Below, one piece after another: positions 30,687-41,001 of a stretch of 64,000 nt of DNA (its first letter is position 1; each line of letters starts with the position of its first letter). Source of the stretch: Rhodocollybia butyracea (Eukaryota; Basidiomycota; Agaricomycetes; Agaricales; Omphalotaceae). The position numbers and the translations under genes were made by a program. Below the pieces are notes generated by a model. The model searched no databases. It saw only the letters and a program-made list of their open reading frames with translations, and was not told the origin of the DNA. Location of the stretch: NCBI GenBank assembly GCA_015501585.1, contig JADNRY010000170.1, positions 1 through 64,000 of the forward strand. The letters are read 5' to 3'.

Positions 30687-31201
30687 TGTTGAAACTAGAT
30701 TACCGCTTATGAGTCGTATCTAATCAGTAATGTGAGTCGACTAGACGCACTTGCTATACGATCGATGAACTGTCGATATATGCTATGTTGAAACTCACCC
30801 TCAAACACTAGACGCAGCCTCTACGCAGGTCCGTATAGATGTAGTCAATTATGCCATTCGCTATTAGTCTTATGATACATAGCTTGTACGCTGCCTTGCA
30901 GTACCTATGAACATTACCTATAGAATTACCATACGGACTCCATCTTCTAGGGTACATTATGCACATGTATATGCACTATGTTTAGCAGTACGACTCAAGT
31001 AGACTCATACATTGTTATAGGGTTTATTATATTCTGTAGTATAAATACTGTAGATATTTTCCTGTAACAATAACCAAGAATCCTACTATTCGTCTGGACA
31101 CTTGTTCTGCTCTCAACAAGCACTCTTAACTCCTGTAAACACCCTTACACTCTAAGGTGAGTATGCTGTCGACCTTGTGTTGACTGACCGCTGTTTCTAC
31201 A
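30687..31201 (+). repeat. 5' LTR of the Copia element
   Basis: Begins TGTTGAAACTAG and ends TTTCTACA. A TATA element (TATAAATA, 31040-31047) marks the core promoter, so R should start near 31070. The stretch 31118-31165 differs from the 3' LTR at about ten positions, while everything before it is almost identical. Confidence 0.93.
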
Positions 31202-31202
31202 G
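31157..31202 (+). other. Intron-like segment spanning the U5/PBS junction
   Basis: GTGAGT donor, CTGAC branch-like word (in TTGACTGACC) and CTACAG acceptor within 46 nt, which is intron-sized for basidiomycetes. The final G lies just outside the LTR. The same donor could also pair with TTTTTCTAG at about 31922-31930, just before the Gag-Pol ATG, giving a roughly 770-nt leader intron. Splicing is inferred, not shown. Confidence 0.4.
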
Positions 31203-31214
31203 GTTATGGGCCCC
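31202..31214 (+). promoter_or_regulatory. Primer-binding site (half initiator-tRNA-Met type)
   Basis: GGTTATGGGCCCC directly follows the LTR. It is complementary to the anticodon arm GGGCCCATAACC of initiator tRNA-Met (CAT anticodon). Copia of Drosophila is known to prime with a cleaved half of that tRNA, so the same mechanism is likely here. Confidence 0.65.
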
Positions 31215-31944
31215 GGATCGCTTCAACACATGTTGTGCCCTCCATTGTGCTTACTGCACTTGGTTAGACAGTGTTCAATGAACGTCCAACGCTCATTCCT
31301 GGAGTGTACGAAGTTCGCGTGTTGTGCATAGCTGGTCATGGTACATGGTAACATTCATGGATCGCATTTCTCTCCATTCCTGCATTGTTCAAAAATATAC
31401 ATGACTTTGCACACTGACACACACATGTATTTACATAGGCACCCGATGATCGAACGAACTGTTTAAGGGCTTTGCTGTGATGGCATTCCCTTTAGGGTTT
31501 TATTCCCTGCCAGGTAGACTTGGGGTCACCGCTATAATAGCCATAAAAGCGTTCATGTGCATCCGCTGGCAAACTGCGAACGATCATTGGGTTCTTGGCC
31601 TTCGTAGAATAATTGTACATACACATTACCTACCTGCTGCTTGCCTTAAGTTCTTTACATGCTGAAGGGATACTGTTCGATTGTGCTGCAAAGCACATCT
31701 GAACGTTGACTGAACGCATATTCTTGGCATTCAGTTACCCTATTTGTGTTCCGATCAACTTAAGTGACTGAGTCCGAATTGGAATGATCGGATCAGTGGA
31801 TGGAAAATGGATGGATAATTATATGCGATCAACACTGAAAACACTTGTCACGGGTTTCTGACTCTGTTGTTGTGATCTGAGTTCATAACTTGTGGAAGCA
31901 CGTCACTGACTGTTGCTCTACTTTTTCTAGAACCTTATCAAAAC

Positions 31945-34900
31945 ATGTCTCTCTCAAACCTCTCTAGTGTTCCTCTCCTCAATGGGGCTAACTACCCCTC
32001 CTGGTCCAGTTCAATGACAGCGCTCCTTAGAGCTTCTCGTTGTTGGTCTGTTGTATGTGGACGGATCCTTCGCCCCAAACAAACATTCCGCAAAGCAAGC
32101 GCCTCTGAAGTCGCTGCTGGCACTTACAAGGCCAATGAAGATATTGAAACCACCACTGCCGAACGGCAGAAAGAGATTGATGACTGGGACAGCATTGACG
32201 ACCAAGCCATGGGCTTAATTGCCCTCCGACTTCCTGATGACATCAGGGCTACTGTCCTAAAGACTGACTCTGGTGAGACTTGGGACGAAATCAAAAAGAT
32301 CTATGGCAAACCCGGCTCTGCCGGCACTTTTGGCATCTTCAAAGAGGCCATTAACTTCCAAATCGACGGAAGAAACGACCCTACTCTTGCCCTAGCATCC
32401 TTAAACTCCACCTTCTCCCGCCTTGATGGCTCTGGTCTCATCCTTCCTGAACCGGTAAAAGCTATGATTCTATTGGCCGCTCTTCCTACTCAATGGGATA
32501 GTCTTGCGATGACAATCCTTTCTCGAGATGCAAATCTCCTTACTCCGTCCAATATCATGCCGATCATTCAGGACGAGTATCGCCGCCGCCAATCCAACGC
32601 TACCTCTCTCGCGGCCCGCATCTCCGGCGTCAAACGTCAATCTGATTCCAAGTCTTCTTGGAATGATCAGAAAAAGAAGAAGGACACCAAGAAGGGAGCG
32701 CCTTACCCGGCAAGCAAACCTTCCAACGACTCGTCCTCTTCTTCCGACAAAGACAAAAAGACACGCCGCGGAAAGAAAGGAGGAAAAGGCAAAGAAAAGG
32801 CTCATGAATCAGCTGAAGTGGAGACTTCCAATGTCTCTAATTTCGCCACCTGCCTTGCCTCGCGCATTAACGACAGCTTCCTCCGTGAAGCCTCCCACGA
32901 CTCCGTCCTTGACAGGATGAAGATCGAGGAAGTAGAGGTCGATCTCTCTGATCACCTCTGGCCTCAGACCAAACTCGAAATGGACATTGACGAGGAAATG
33001 TATGGCTCTGGAGACGAGCGCCTTATTTTCTGGCAAGCTTCCCTTAATAGTTTTAAGGAAAAATTCACTGACCAATTGCACTCATTACAACAGATGTTCA
33101 ATAACATGGCTGGAATCTCGAACGGTCCAAATGGACCTTATGTATCACATTCTCCACGCTTCATGAACTCTGTACCTCCTAGTGAGGGTAAATTAAATAA
33201 AATGGTTTCTAATGATGTGCATGGTGCGAATAAGAACCTTAGTCAGATATTTAACACATGGCTGCTTGATTCCGGTGCATCTGGATATTTTACCCCTTAT
33301 CGGCAAGACTTTGTGTCTTATAAAAAATTCACACATCCGATACCTGTCCAGACTGCTGACGAACGAACGTCAACCTTTATTGAAGGTGCCGGAACAGTCT
33401 ACATAAGGCATGACAACGGCGAAGGAAAAATCCTCACGACTAAGTTACACCCAGTGTTTTACCAACCGCATTGCACACACCGACTTCTATCTGTTGGTTT
33501 ATTAAATCGACAGGGTTGCTACACAACTATTAACGTTGAGAAATCAGTTATTCGTAAGACGGATGATGACTCTATGATCATGACCTTATATCCCAATAAC
33601 GACAGGGATAATATTCACTGGCTAAAGGCCGATGTAGTGAAATCTGAGATAGGCATGATATCATCTCCTAATGATTTTAACACCTGGCATAACCGTTTTG
33701 CACATCCCGGTGATGTCGTATTACGCAATGCTCCTGGAAATGTCAACGGACTACCTAAGTTGTCGATACCAGATAAAGAATCTCCATGCAAAGGTTGCGC
33801 GCTTGGAAAGGCTGCCTCCAAAGCATATCCTAAGTCCGAGAAACGAGCATCCAACCCTATGGATTTAATTCACGCAGATTTGGTTGAAATTCCAACCGTC
33901 TCTTATCATAAATTTAAATTTGTGATCACTCTGCTGGATGACTGCTCTTCTCATGCTACTTCGATCATGCTGCGACAAAAATCAGAAGCGTTTCAAGCCT
34001 TCAAGGATTTCAAATCTTGGGCTGAAAAACAAACTGGACGCAAACTTGTGCGTTTCCGCATTGATCGAGGGGGAGAACTTATCTCAAAGGAATTTACTTC
34101 CTTTCTCAAGTCTGAGGGTATTGATATTCAAATGTCCGAACCTTATGTTCATCAACAGAATGGTAGAGCGGAACGTATCAACCGTACACTCATGGAAAAA
34201 TCCGAAGCCATGCGACACCATGCATGCTGCCCGGAGTCCTGGTGGCAATTTTCATATTCCACAGGAGTACATGTGTATAACCGCACACCGATCCGTCGAT
34301 TGAACTGGAAGACACCAATTGAAGTTTTTCTCAAAAAGAAACCTGATGTCTCGTACTTCAGAACCTTTGGCTGTGGCGCTTATGTCTTTATTCCTATTGA
34401 CAAGCGAAAAAATAAACAATCCCCACACTCTGAAGCAATGACTTTCATTGGATATGACCAAGGAAGCAAAGGATATCTATTCATGCGTAGCGATAATTCC
34501 GTAGTGCATGCTGCACAAGCAACTTTCTATGAGAAATGGTTTCCACGGTGCAAATCCGAATCTGATTCTGGAGTAAAACCCGCTATACCTGTTGCCCCCA
34601 CGCCTGTGAAACCTTCGCAACCTTCAAATGGTAATGGTGCAGACATTCCATTTGATCCGGAATTCCCGGAAGATCAACCACAACCGTTTACTGAACCGGA
34701 AAATGGACCGCACAGTCCACCAGCTGGCCCAGATCCAGATCTGCCTGGTGATGATGATGCTCCAAATCCCAATCCTCCGGTACCATCTCGATCACCCACC
34801 CCTCCACCTCAAGCAAGAGACCCTTCACCACCTGCTCCCGATCCTAATCCATTCAGCTACCGTCCTGAAGACGTTGAAGCATGGAAACGTGTGAACCCCA

Positions 34901-36840
34901 CTAGAGAACGCCGTGCACCCTTACGCCCTGGCATGATACCCACGCCTGGCACTTGGAGCCGACAAGCTGATCGTGAAGAACGTGCTGAGCGCTTTGGACA
35001 CGCTAGACGTGGACTTGTGCCTGCTCGCAATATAGTTCCTGATCAAGTTCCGCCACCGGTTCCACCACCACGTCCATTGAATCCTGATGACCGTATGGTC
35101 ACACCGCCACCTCCAGGCGCTACTCCGGATTCTGACATAGAAGAGGAAGCACTTCTGACTAAACTAGCTCAGGAAGGGGGAGTTGAATTACAAAAATACC
35201 TTCTTTCGCAAGCAATCTCCGATTCTCTAGAAGAATCATCTTTTATCACAGATCTTGACAGTGAAATGATACCGACTAAACACGAAGCCGCTAGGAATAA
35301 TCCTGATAATTGGATTTCTCCAACATCATATCGTCATTTACCATCTGCTGAAAGAAAGAAATGGGATCAAGCATGCAAAGATGAGATCGATGGTTTGAAG
35401 AAACGAAATGTCTTTGAAGTAGTTGATCTACCAAAAGGTCGCAAACCTATCCGTTGTCGATGGGTTTTTACTAAAAAATCTGACGGTCGCTATAAAGCCC
35501 GACTCGTAGCAAAAGGTTTTTCACAAGTAGAAGGTGTGGATTATAATGAGTTGTTCTCACCGGTTGCCCGGTTTGAAACTGTACGAACTCTCCTAGCTTT
35601 AGCCGCATTAGAGGACTGGGAAATCCAGGCTCTTGACGTCAAACAGGCTTTTCTTTATGGCAAGCTAGATGAAGAGATCTACATGGAACAACCTAAAGAC
35701 TTCATTAAAGAAGGCACACCGAAAGTATGGCGGTTACATCGTGCATTATACGGACTGAAACAAGCTAGCTTATCCTGGTGGAAGGAATGTAACGCCTCCA
35801 TGGGAAAATTGGGATTTAAGCGCTGCTCTTCAGATGCTGGTGTATACGTCTTTAAATCAAATGGCAAAACCGTAACTGCCATCATCTATGTTGATGACGC
35901 ACTCTTTCTTGGCAAGGACAAAGATCTTGTTCTTAAAAAGAAAAACGAGTTTATGAAATTATGGGAATGTCGTGATCTAGGAGAACCAACTGAGTTCCTT
36001 GGAATGCGGATTACACGGGATCGTTCCAAACGTGTCTTAACACTTGACCAACAACCTTATCTTCGAAAGGTCATAGAACGTTTTGGACTGACTAATGCTA
36101 AAGCCACCCCAACCCCATTACCTTCATCCTGGGTTCCTCGTGCAAACACTGGTCGTGTAGATGCCAAACTTAGACAACGCTTCCAAAGCGTAATTGGATC
36201 TTTATTGTATCTGATGCTAGGCACCCAACCCGACATTGCTTATGCCGTTATAAAACTCTCACAGTATTCGGCGAATCCAAACCCAGACCACCTGGCCAAA
36301 GCACTTTACATTGTGCGCTACTTAATTGGGACTTCTACTTACGTACTTGTCTTTGATGGTAGATCTGACCATGGCTTCTTAGCCTATTGTGATTCTGACT
36401 GGGCGTCAGATCCAGATGATCGAAAATCCCATACTGGGATGATTATCAAACTTGCCACAGGTCCAATCTGCTGGACTTCTCACAAACAGAAAACAGTTGC
36501 TCTTTCATCGACTGAAGCTGAATACATGGCTTTATCTGATTCATGTAGACAACTTATGTGGCTCAAGTCTCTCTTTTCTGAGATTGGAATTACTATCGCT
36601 GTATTGCCCTTATGTGGTGATAATCAAGGATCAATCTTTCTAGGATCTAATCCTGTACAAGAAAGAAGAACCAAGCATATTGATATACGATATCATTATA
36701 TCAGAGAACGCATTGAATCAAAAGAAATAGAACTCTTCTATGTTCCTACTGATGATAATGTCGCAGATCTTCTCACGAAGAATCTTGCACTTGTCAAATT
36801 TCAGAAATTCCGCAACAGCCTTGGAATTCTCTTTAATTGA
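31945..36840 (+). CDS. Copia Gag-Pol polyprotein
   Basis: An intact 1631-codon ORF. Residues 1-230 form a Copia-type Gag (LLNGANYPSWSSSMTALLRA), followed by a Lys-rich linker without a clear CCHC knuckle. The protease motif is WLLDSGAS (Asp at about 442). The pre-integrase zinc region has WHNRFAH and CKGCALGK. The integrase core has Asp 645 (HADL), Asp 707 (FRIDRGGEL) and Glu 743 (NGRAERINR), a D,D(35)E spacing. A Pro-rich linker follows (about 870-1080). RT contains CRWVFTKKSDGRYKARLVAK and the active-site YVDD at about 1315-1318. RNase H has YCDSDWASD, STEAEYMAL, GDNQGS and DNVADLLTK. Every catalytic residue I could check is present. The proteins copy the element RNA and insert the cDNA. 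The ATG at 31945 is the first of the frame. Confidence 0.95.
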   Translation: MSLSNLSSVPLLNGANYPSWSSSMTALLRASRCWSVVCGRILRPKQTFRKASASEVAAGTYKANEDIETTTAERQKEIDDWDSIDDQAMGLIALRLPDDIRATVLKTDSGETWDEIKKIYGKPGSAGTFGIFKEAINFQIDGRNDPTLALASLNSTFSRLDGSGLILPEPVKAMILLAALPTQWDSLAMTILSRDANLLTPSNIMPIIQDEYRRRQSNATSLAARISGVKRQSDSKSSWNDQKKKKDTKKGAPYPASKPSNDSSSSSDKDKKTRRGKKGGKGKEKAHESAEVETSNVSNFATCLASRINDSFLREASHDSVLDRMKIEEVEVDLSDHLWPQTKLEMDIDEEMYGSGDERLIFWQASLNSFKEKFTDQLHSLQQMFNNMAGISNGPNGPYVSHSPRFMNSVPPSEGKLNKMVSNDVHGANKNLSQIFNTWLLDSGASGYFTPYRQDFVSYKKFTHPIPVQTADERTSTFIEGAGTVYIRHDNGEGKILTTKLHPVFYQPHCTHRLLSVGLLNRQGCYTTINVEKSVIRKTDDDSMIMTLYPNNDRDNIHWLKADVVKSEIGMISSPNDFNTWHNRFAHPGDVVLRNAPGNVNGLPKLSIPDKESPCKGCALGKAASKAYPKSEKRASNPMDLIHADLVEIPTVSYHKFKFVITLLDDCSSHATSIMLRQKSEAFQAFKDFKSWAEKQTGRKLVRFRIDRGGELISKEFTSFLKSEGIDIQMSEPYVHQQNGRAERINRTLMEKSEAMRHHACCPESWWQFSYSTGVHVYNRTPIRRLNWKTPIEVFLKKKPDVSYFRTFGCGAYVFIPIDKRKNKQSPHSEAMTFIGYDQGSKGYLFMRSDNSVVHAAQATFYEKWFPRCKSESDSGVKPAIPVAPTPVKPSQPSNGNGADIPFDPEFPEDQPQPFTEPENGPHSPPAGPDPDLPGDDDAPNPNPPVPSRSPTPPPQARDPSPPAPDPNPFSYRPEDVEAWKRVNPTRERRAPLRPGMIPTPGTWSRQADREERAERFGHARRGLVPARNIVPDQVPPPVPPPRPLNPDDRMVTPPPPGATPDSDIEEEALLTKLAQEGGVELQKYLLSQAISDSLEESSFITDLDSEMIPTKHEAARNNPDNWISPTSYRHLPSAERKKWDQACKDEIDGLKKRNVFEVVDLPKGRKPIRCRWVFTKKSDGRYKARLVAKGFSQVEGVDYNELFSPVARFETVRTLLALAALEDWEIQALDVKQAFLYGKLDEEIYMEQPKDFIKEGTPKVWRLHRALYGLKQASLSWWKECNASMGKLGFKRCSSDAGVYVFKSNGKTVTAIIYVDDALFLGKDKDLVLKKKNEFMKLWECRDLGEPTEFLGMRITRDRSKRVLTLDQQPYLRKVIERFGLTNAKATPTPLPSSWVPRANTGRVDAKLRQRFQSVIGSLLYLMLGTQPDIAYAVIKLSQYSANPNPDHLAKALYIVRYLIGTSTYVLVFDGRSDHGFLAYCDSDWASDPDDRKSHTGMIIKLATGPICWTSHKQKTVALSSTEAEYMALSDSCRQLMWLKSLFSEIGITIAVLPLCGDNQGSIFLGSNPVQERRTKHIDIRYHYIRERIESKEIELFYVPTDDNVADLLTKNLALVKFQKFRNSLGILFN

Positions 36841-36926
36841 TTCGCTATAGACTGTGCAATATGTCTATAAACTATAATGCCGTTTAAAGTCGATAAAAAT
36901 TATACTTCTTAGCTACAATTCTTAGC

Positions 36927-36935
36927 GAGGGGGAG
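36927..36935 (+). promoter_or_regulatory. Polypurine tract of the Copia element
   Basis: GAGGGGGAG immediately precedes the 3' LTR (TGTTGAAAC), the expected plus-strand primer position. Confidence 0.8.
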
Positions 36936-37452
36936 TGTTGAAACTAGATTACCGCTTATGAGTCGTATCTAATCAGTAATGTGAGTCGACTAGACGCACT
37001 TGCTATACGATCGATGAACTGTCGATATATGCTATGTTGAAACTCACCCTCAAACACTAGACGCAGCCTCTACGCAGGTTCGTATAGATGTAGTCAATTA
37101 TGCCATTCGCTATTAGTCTTATGATACATAGCTTGTACGCTGCCTTGCAGTACCTATGAACATTACCTATAGAATTACCATACGGACTCCATCTTCTAGG
37201 GTACATTATGCACATGTATATGCACTATGTTTAGCAGTACGACTCAAGTAGACTCATACATTGTTATAGGGTTTATTATATTCTGTAGTATAAATACTGT
37301 AGATATTTTCCTGTAACAATAACCAAGAATCCTACTATTCGTCTGGACACTTGTTCTGCTCTCAACAAGCCTTCTTCCAACTCCTATAACATCCCTAACA
37401 CTCTCAGGTGAGTAGGCTGTCGACCTTGTGTTGACTGACCGCTGTTTCTACA
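36936..37452 (+). repeat. 3' LTR of the Copia element
   Basis: Matches the 5' LTR with one substitution (GGTCCG to GGTTCG) up to about 37369. A diverged stretch follows to about 37405, then identity resumes through the intron-like GTGAGT...CTACA end. Confidence 0.93.
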
Positions 37453-37455
37453 GTT

Positions 37456-39260
37456 GGATGAGAGCAGTGAGTGCAATGGGGACCATTGGAGCTGTGAGAG
37501 CAGTGTGTGCAATAGGGGCTGTTGGAGCAGTAAAAGCAGTGAGTGCATTTGGGCTGTTGGAGCATTGAAATTTGACAGCCCCATTGCACTCACTGCTCTC
37601 ACTGCTCTCATGGCTCCGACAACCCCAATTGCACTCACTGCACTCACTGCTCTCACCACTCTGACAGCCCTGATTGGACTCACTGCTCTCACAGCCCCAG
37701 TTTCACTAACTGCTCTCACAGCTCCAATGGCCCCCCCATTGCACTCACTGCTCTCACAGCTCCAACAGCCCCAATTGCACTCGTTGTATTCATGGCTCCA
37801 ACAGCCTCAATTGCTCCCCCAATTGCTCCGATGGCCCCAATTGTACTCAATGCTCGCACTGCTCTGATGGCCCCAATTGCACTTAATACTCTCACAGTCT
37901 CACTGCTCCAACAGCCCCAATTGCACTCAGTGTTCTCACTGTCTCAACAGCCCCAATTGCTCCAATGGCCCCCATTGCACCCAATGCTCGCACTGCTCTG
38001 ACAGCACCAATTGCACTCAATGCTCTCACTGCTCCAACAGACCCAATTGCACTCATTGCTCTCACTGTTCCAACAGCCCCAAACACACATTTAATGCTCC
38101 CACTGATCTGACAGCCCCCATTGGCCTTGCACTGGGTGCTCTCACTGCTCCAACCGCCCCCATTGCACTCAGTGCTCTTATTGCTCCAATGGCCCCCACT
38201 GCTCCTCCAGCCTCAATTGCACTCAGTCCTCTCACTGCTTCGACAGCCCCAATTGCACCCAATGCACACACTGCTCTGACAGCCCCAATTGCTCCAACGG
38301 CCCTCATTGTGCTACATCCCGAGGTCTTCTGACTGTACTGTTCTGCTGCCCTCTACTTGCCTTAATTTTCCTACATTTTGCCTTGCACTTATCCAAGTCA
38401 TCCCATTTAATTTCCCTAAGTTTTCACCCTTCCCATTGCACTCATTGCACCCACTGCGCTCACTGCCACCATTGCACTCACTGCTTCCACTGCTCTGACA
38501 GCCCCATTGCACTCACTGCTCTCACGGCTCCAATGGCCCCCATTGCACTCACAGCTCTGACAGCCCAATTGCACTCACTGCTATGACTGCTCTGATGGCT
38601 CCAATGGCCCCCATTGCACTCATTGCTCTCACTGGTTCAACAGCCCCAATTGCACTCACTGCTCTCACTGCTCCCATTGCCCCGACAGCCCCAATTGCTC
38701 CAATGGCTCTCATTGCACTCACTGCTCTCATGGCTCCAATGGCCCCATTGGACTCACTGCTTTCACTGCTCCAACAGCCCCCATTGGACTCACTGCTCTC
38801 ACAGCTCCAACAGCCCCAATTGCACTCACTGCTCTCACTGCTCCAACAGCCCCAATTGCTCCAACGGCCCTCATTGCACTCACTGCTCTCACTGCTCCAA
38901 CAGCCCCAATTGCTCCAATGGCCCCCATTGCCCTTGCTGCTCTCCCAGCTCCGACAGCCCCCATTGCACTCACTGCTCTCACTGCTCTGACAGTTCCAAT
39001 TGCACTCACTGCTCTCACTGCTCCAATGGCCCCAAGTGCTCAAATGGCCCTCATTGCACTCACTGCTCTCATGGGCTGGGAGTCACAGCTCCGACAGCCC
39101 CAATTGCACCCACTGCTCTCACTGCCCCAACAGCCTCAATTTCACTCACTGCTCCCACAGCTCCAACAGCTTCAATTGCTCCAATGACCACCATTTTGCT
39201 CAATGCTCTCACTGCTCCAACAGCCCAAATTGCTTCAATGTCCCCCATTGCACTACATCC
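37456..39260. repeat. Minisatellite of an 18/36-bp unit with an inverted start
   Basis: About 1.8 kb of variants of two 18-mers, TGCACTCACTGCTCTCAC and TGCTCCAACAGCCCCAAT. From 37456 to about 37560 the unit runs in the opposite direction, and around 37565 it flips, making a large palindrome. Indels are nearly all multiples of 3 (mainly 18), so long ORFs exist in several frames on both strands (Ala-Leu-Thr-Ala, Cys-Thr-His-Cys, Ala-Val-Ser-Ala-Ile type repeats). I do not call a gene: there is no start context and no non-repetitive domain. Confidence 0.85.
38310..38425 (+). repeat. Duplicated unique spacer, copy 1
   Basis: CTTCTGACTGTACTGTTCTG through TTTAATTTCCCTAAGTTTTC is repeated at 39246-39365 with few changes. 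Array plus spacer therefore form a larger unit of roughly 0.9 kb, duplicated in tandem. Confidence 0.75.
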
Positions 39261-39365
39261 CCAAATCTTCTGACTGTACTGTTCTGCTGGCCTCTACTTG
39301 CTTTAATTTTCATATGTTTTCCCTTGCATTTATCCAAGTCATCCCATTTAATTTTCCTAAGTTTT
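39246..39365 (+). repeat. Duplicated unique spacer, copy 2
   Basis: Second copy of the 38310-38425 spacer, same orientation, at the end of the second minisatellite block. Confidence 0.75.
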
Positions 39366-40057
39366 CCTTTCCAATATCCCAAATGTTACTTTCTAATTCA
39401 CTAAGTTTTCACCTTTGATATCCATTGCACTTTTACCTCTTTAAACCTTTTGTAAACCTCACTTTCCTTTGCTCTGCCTCATGATTCCTTAAGTTTTTCC
39501 TCTTCATTGATGTTGTTTATCATGTTATTGAAACCTTTCATATTTCTCATTTTCATTTGTTTTTCCTATCTTTACCAAAGGTTGTTCACTCAAATTCAAT
39601 TATTATCATGCCACTATGTGACTCCTTTGTCACATTTAATTTTCCTAAGTCTTTAACTTGTTCATGTGGATTATCTTGTACTTAGAGAATACTTTCTTTA
39701 AATTGTTTTCCACTAGTTTGACCCTTGTTTTTCCACTATTCTGTCTAATTTCTCCTTAAACATTTCCTAAGATATCCACCTTATGCTTACAATTTTAAAA
39801 TCTTATTGAATACTCCAATTCCCCCTGCTTTTCATAAGTTATTCCTTTGAATTATCATTGCTTGCCCTTTCTTATTTAAAACAAATGAGAAAAATCAGTT
39901 CCCTAAGTGTTTCCTAAAGATTTCATTTGTAACACAACTAACAATAATCATATGCAATGAACCATTTCCCTAAGTTTACCACAATGTTTCTCTAAACTAC
40001 TTCACTTATTGATCCATCATTTTTTGACAGTTTTTGATATAAATTACCTAAGTTAGG
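39366..40057. other. T-rich stretch with repeated CCTAAGTTT words
   Basis: No gene. The word TTTYCCTAAGT or a close variant appears about nine times at irregular spacing, continuing the spacer composition. The segment ends in the near-palindrome CCTAAGTTAGGCTAACTTAG. Confidence 0.45.
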
Positions 40058-41001
40058 CTAACTTAGGAACTTTGCATGCAGTGTTGGCAGAATAAGGGAG
40101 CCTTGTTGCTTGTAGAGTTCACCTTGAACAATAGCTTCAGTGGGAATAGAAAGAGAGGTGATAACAGTACGCCAGAACATTGCACATGACAACCAACACA
40201 TGTGGTGGTAAATGCTATAGTTTTCTGCAGAGAGGGTGATTGCTGATGCTAGGCTAGCGAAATCAAGTACCGTGAGGTTGTGTTCGTTTATAAGGACGTG
40301 TTGAACGAGTGCATATTTATCGGTTGCAAGTCAAGCACTGAGGGAAAGATTGTCGAGAATTGTCACCATGTCTCCTTCGCCGCCTAGTCCTAAAACAGTC
40401 TGCAAGAGATTTTTGGTAGCCATGCTATAAATGGGTGTACAGTCAAAAAACAATTAGACAGTGGTTTATTATTCACTCACATAGCATCTTTTTTGCTCCT
40501 TAGCACCGTGTCTGTGGATGATGATCCTGGCGAGGGAATCGGGAATCAGTCAAAGCCGAGGCACCGAGTATCAGCCTCGACGCTCTCCTCCGGTTTACAA
40601 GACAACTTCACGACAACGAATTTGTGTAAGACTTTCCTAGATGGATCTTTCTGGCGGTAATGCTCAACCGCGACCGCACGGCAGGCCTCAAGTTCGGCAA
40701 GTCGTTTTGCATGAATGTTCTTCTCCTGGAGATCTTTTGCCCATGTTGCGGTTGGTCGTTGTAGTTGTCCCGTTTCGACGACATCGGAAATGTGGCGATT
40801 GCAGCGAAAGATGGACATGGGGAACTTCGAGTCTAATACTCCTTGGGAGGATAAAAGCGATCCAAGAGCAGAGAAGTAACTAAACATTTTATAGGCCCGT
40901 GGATGCATACACTGATAAGGGCAAAAGACTTCTGTAGTACAGTAAAAACGTTGAGTTTTTGAGCGCTTCTTTGGAAACTTTGGGTGCGTCAGACTCAACA
41001 T
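40058..41001 (-). pseudogene. Two-exon hypothetical gene with two in-frame stops
   Basis: Exon 1 starts at ATG 41001 (MLSLTHPKFPKKRSK) and holds MSIFRCNRHISDVVETGQLQ and HAKRLAELEACRAVAVEHYR. A GTGAGT...TATAG intron (about 40425-40478) joins it in frame to exon 2, KDAIMATKNLLQTVLGLGGE, then KYALVQHVLINEHNLTVLDF and MCWLSCAMFWRTVITSLSIP, ending at TAG 40058-40060. Two TGA codons interrupt the frame, one after CLGFD (40546-40548) and one after NLSLSA (about 40349). Both could be CGA to TGA changes at CpG. The Leu-rich SLASAITLSAENY..YHHMCWL region has the look of a repetitive Agaricomycete family of unknown function. It may be a young pseudogene. Confidence 0.5.

Larger units (their letters stand above)
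30687..37452 (+). mobile_element. Ty1/Copia LTR retrotransposon, full length
   Basis: Two LTRs of 515 and 517 bp (30687-31201, 36936-37452) enclose a primer-binding site, one long Gag-Pol ORF and a polypurine tract. Domain order protease, integrase, RT, RNase H defines Copia. Coding sequence is intact and the first 430 bp of the LTRs differ by one base, so insertion is recent. No 5-bp target duplication is visible (left flank TGAGT, right flank GTTGG), and the flanks are of different character: unique at the left, minisatellite at the right. Confidence 0.93.

Noticed and set aside
37570..39270. Long ORFs in the minisatellite as Cys-His or Ala-Thr-Pro repeat proteins
   Set aside because: They exist in several frames on both strands because the unit is a multiple of three. 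There is no non-repeat domain, start context or intron support.
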